Of a stretch of 5,228 nucleotides of DNA, positions 4,466-5,228 are shown one piece after another. Origin of the DNA: a bacterium (GTDB lineage Bacteria; Patescibacteriota; Patescibacteriia; Patescibacteriales; GWE2-39-37); assembly GCA_021786695.1 (NCBI GenBank), contig JAJYMT010000057.1:1-5228 (forward strand), read 5' to 3'. Both the position numbers and the translations under genes were made by a program. Below the pieces are notes generated by a model. It was not told where the DNA came from and made no database searches. It saw only the letters and a list, made by a program, of their open reading frames with translations. The first letter of the stretch is position 1, and each line of letters begins with the position of its first letter.

Positions 4466-5228
4466 TTATAATATCCAATGGAACGGCCAGGTTAGAAGTT
4501 CGTAAAATTTGGAAAGTCGGGGCCGATCCGGCCACTCGCGGGGATTTATTTCCAGACAATCGGTCAAATCGTCCGAAAATTGCCGTTTGACCTGCTCGAT
4601 GAACTGCGGATTGGCAGAGATAAGATTGCCTTCATAATTATAGACGAAACTCCAGCTGTCCAGGTTGGCGCTTCCGACCGTCGCCCACGAATCGTCGATC
4701 ACCGCGCTTTTGACATGGAGCATCCGCTCCTGGTTTCTGCCGCCCTGATAATGAAAAATTCTCACTCCGGAGTTGAGGAGCAACTGATAATATGAACGGC
4801 CGGCGGCGCCGACCATGTCATAATCGGAGCCGTCCGGCAGGAGCAGGCGCACATCCAGTCCGGCCCGCGCCTTGCGTACGAGCCAATAAAAAAGCCGCTG
4901 GCTCGGCACGAAATAGGGACTCGAAAGATAGATATACTTTTTGGCCCGCCGCAGGCGCCGCATATATTCGTGGTAAATGTGCCTTTGCCTGAAGCGCGGC
5001 GAATTGATGATGAAAGCGAACTCGCCCAGTTCCTGCCAATTCCTTTTGAATCTCTGATAGCGTCCGTGCTCGATCGTCTTCCACATCAGTTCGAAGGCCA
5101 GGCGCATTTCCTTGACCACCGGACCGGTAATCATGAAGTGGGTATCGCGCCACTCTTTCATCCTCTGCTCGATGCCGACGCCGCCCGAGAAACCGACTTG
5201 GCCGTCTATGACCAAAAGTTTGCGGTGG
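4466..5228 (-). CDS. Phospholipase D/cardiolipin synthase-like protein, 5' end beyond window
   Basis: The C-terminal 253 residues of a two-HKD phospholipase D superfamily protein. The frame enters from the right edge at HRKLLVID, which is the first HxKxxxxD motif. The second is HVKSAVIDD (His at 4717-4715), followed by the usual GSANLDSWS and then NYEGNL. Between them, WRDTHFMITGPVV and YIYLSSPYFVPS are typical of cardiolipin synthases, which condense phosphatidylglycerol molecules or transfer phosphatidyl groups at the membrane. The product ends in WPFHWIL. The TTG at 5215 in the window is internal, because it follows the first catalytic His and Lys, so the true start and any N-terminal membrane helices lie outside. 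Both catalytic motifs are intact, so an active enzyme is expected. It could be cardiolipin synthase (ClsA/ClsB/ClsC type) or another phosphatidyltransferase; the missing N-terminus prevents a choice. secD follows 139 bp downstream on the same strand. Confidence 0.9.
   Translation of the reverse strand, partial: HRKLLVIDGQVGFSGGVGIEQRMKEWRDTHFMITGPVVKEMRLAFELMWKTIEHGRYQRFKRNWQELGEFAFIINSPRFRQRHIYHEYMRRLRRAKKYIYLSSPYFVPSQRLFYWLVRKARAGLDVRLLLPDGSDYDMVGAAGRSYYQLLLNSGVRIFHYQGGRNQERMLHVKSAVIDDSWATVGSANLDSWSFVYNYEGNLISANPQFIEQVKRQFSDDLTDCLEINPREWPDRPRLSKFYELLTWPFHWIL

Noticed and set aside
5213..5215. TTG at 5215 as the start of the phospholipase-like gene
   Set aside because: The codons upstream to the window edge read His-Arg-Lys-Leu and complete the first HKD motif, so the gene continues beyond the window.
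1..5228. CRISPR array, tRNA, rRNA or transposase gene
   Set aside because: No regularly spaced repeats, no cloverleaf or rRNA-like sequence, and no transposase-like frame were seen on either strand.

Overview
This is a bacterial window of moderate GC carrying five complete protein genes and one gene cut by the right edge. The standard code works throughout: no in-frame UGA interrupts the conserved genes. Four things fit a Patescibacteria/CPR genome, perhaps a Parcubacteria-like lineage: separate secD and secF, a parvulin-type insertion in SecD, no Shine-Dalgarno (SD) sequence before secD or secF, and very small unknown genes nearby. That placement is inference from style. No rRNA or other phylogenetic marker is present.

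Layout from left to right: (1) a sigma70-like promoter at 11-40 drives a plus-strand gene (88-597) for an exported or membrane-anchored 169-aa protein of unknown function, starting at TTG. (2) A GC-rich hairpin with a T-tract (615-647) ends it and probably also serves the convergent minus-strand genes. (3) Two tiny minus-strand genes, orfB (646-807) and orfA (818-1069), are tightly coupled and have very strong SD sequences. (4) secF (1140-2066) and secD (2224-4326) are on the minus strand, separated by a 157-bp gap almost filled by an imperfect inverted-repeat element (2075-2217). (5) The 139-bp gap upstream of secD holds a promoter candidate (4392-4420) flanked by inverted 8-mers. (6) The C-terminal part of a phospholipase D/cardiolipin synthase-like gene (minus strand, 4466 to the right edge) starts in this window exactly at its first HKD motif.

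SecD and SecF form the proton-driven accessory complex of the SecYEG translocon, which pulls exported proteins across the membrane. The remarkable feature is SecD. About 245 residues of parvulin-type (PpiC/rotamase) sequence are inserted into its extracytoplasmic P1 region, between the ferredoxin-like base and the P1 head. One parvulin unit is complete and keeps both histidines. The other is degenerate and lacks its N-terminal strand, while a matching orphan strand sits at the far end of the insert, suggesting a permuted or nested insertion. The inferred system is a translocation motor with a built-in proline isomerase/foldase on the exported side. The phospholipase-like enzyme is also a membrane protein gene, but nothing in the sequence ties it functionally to secDF.
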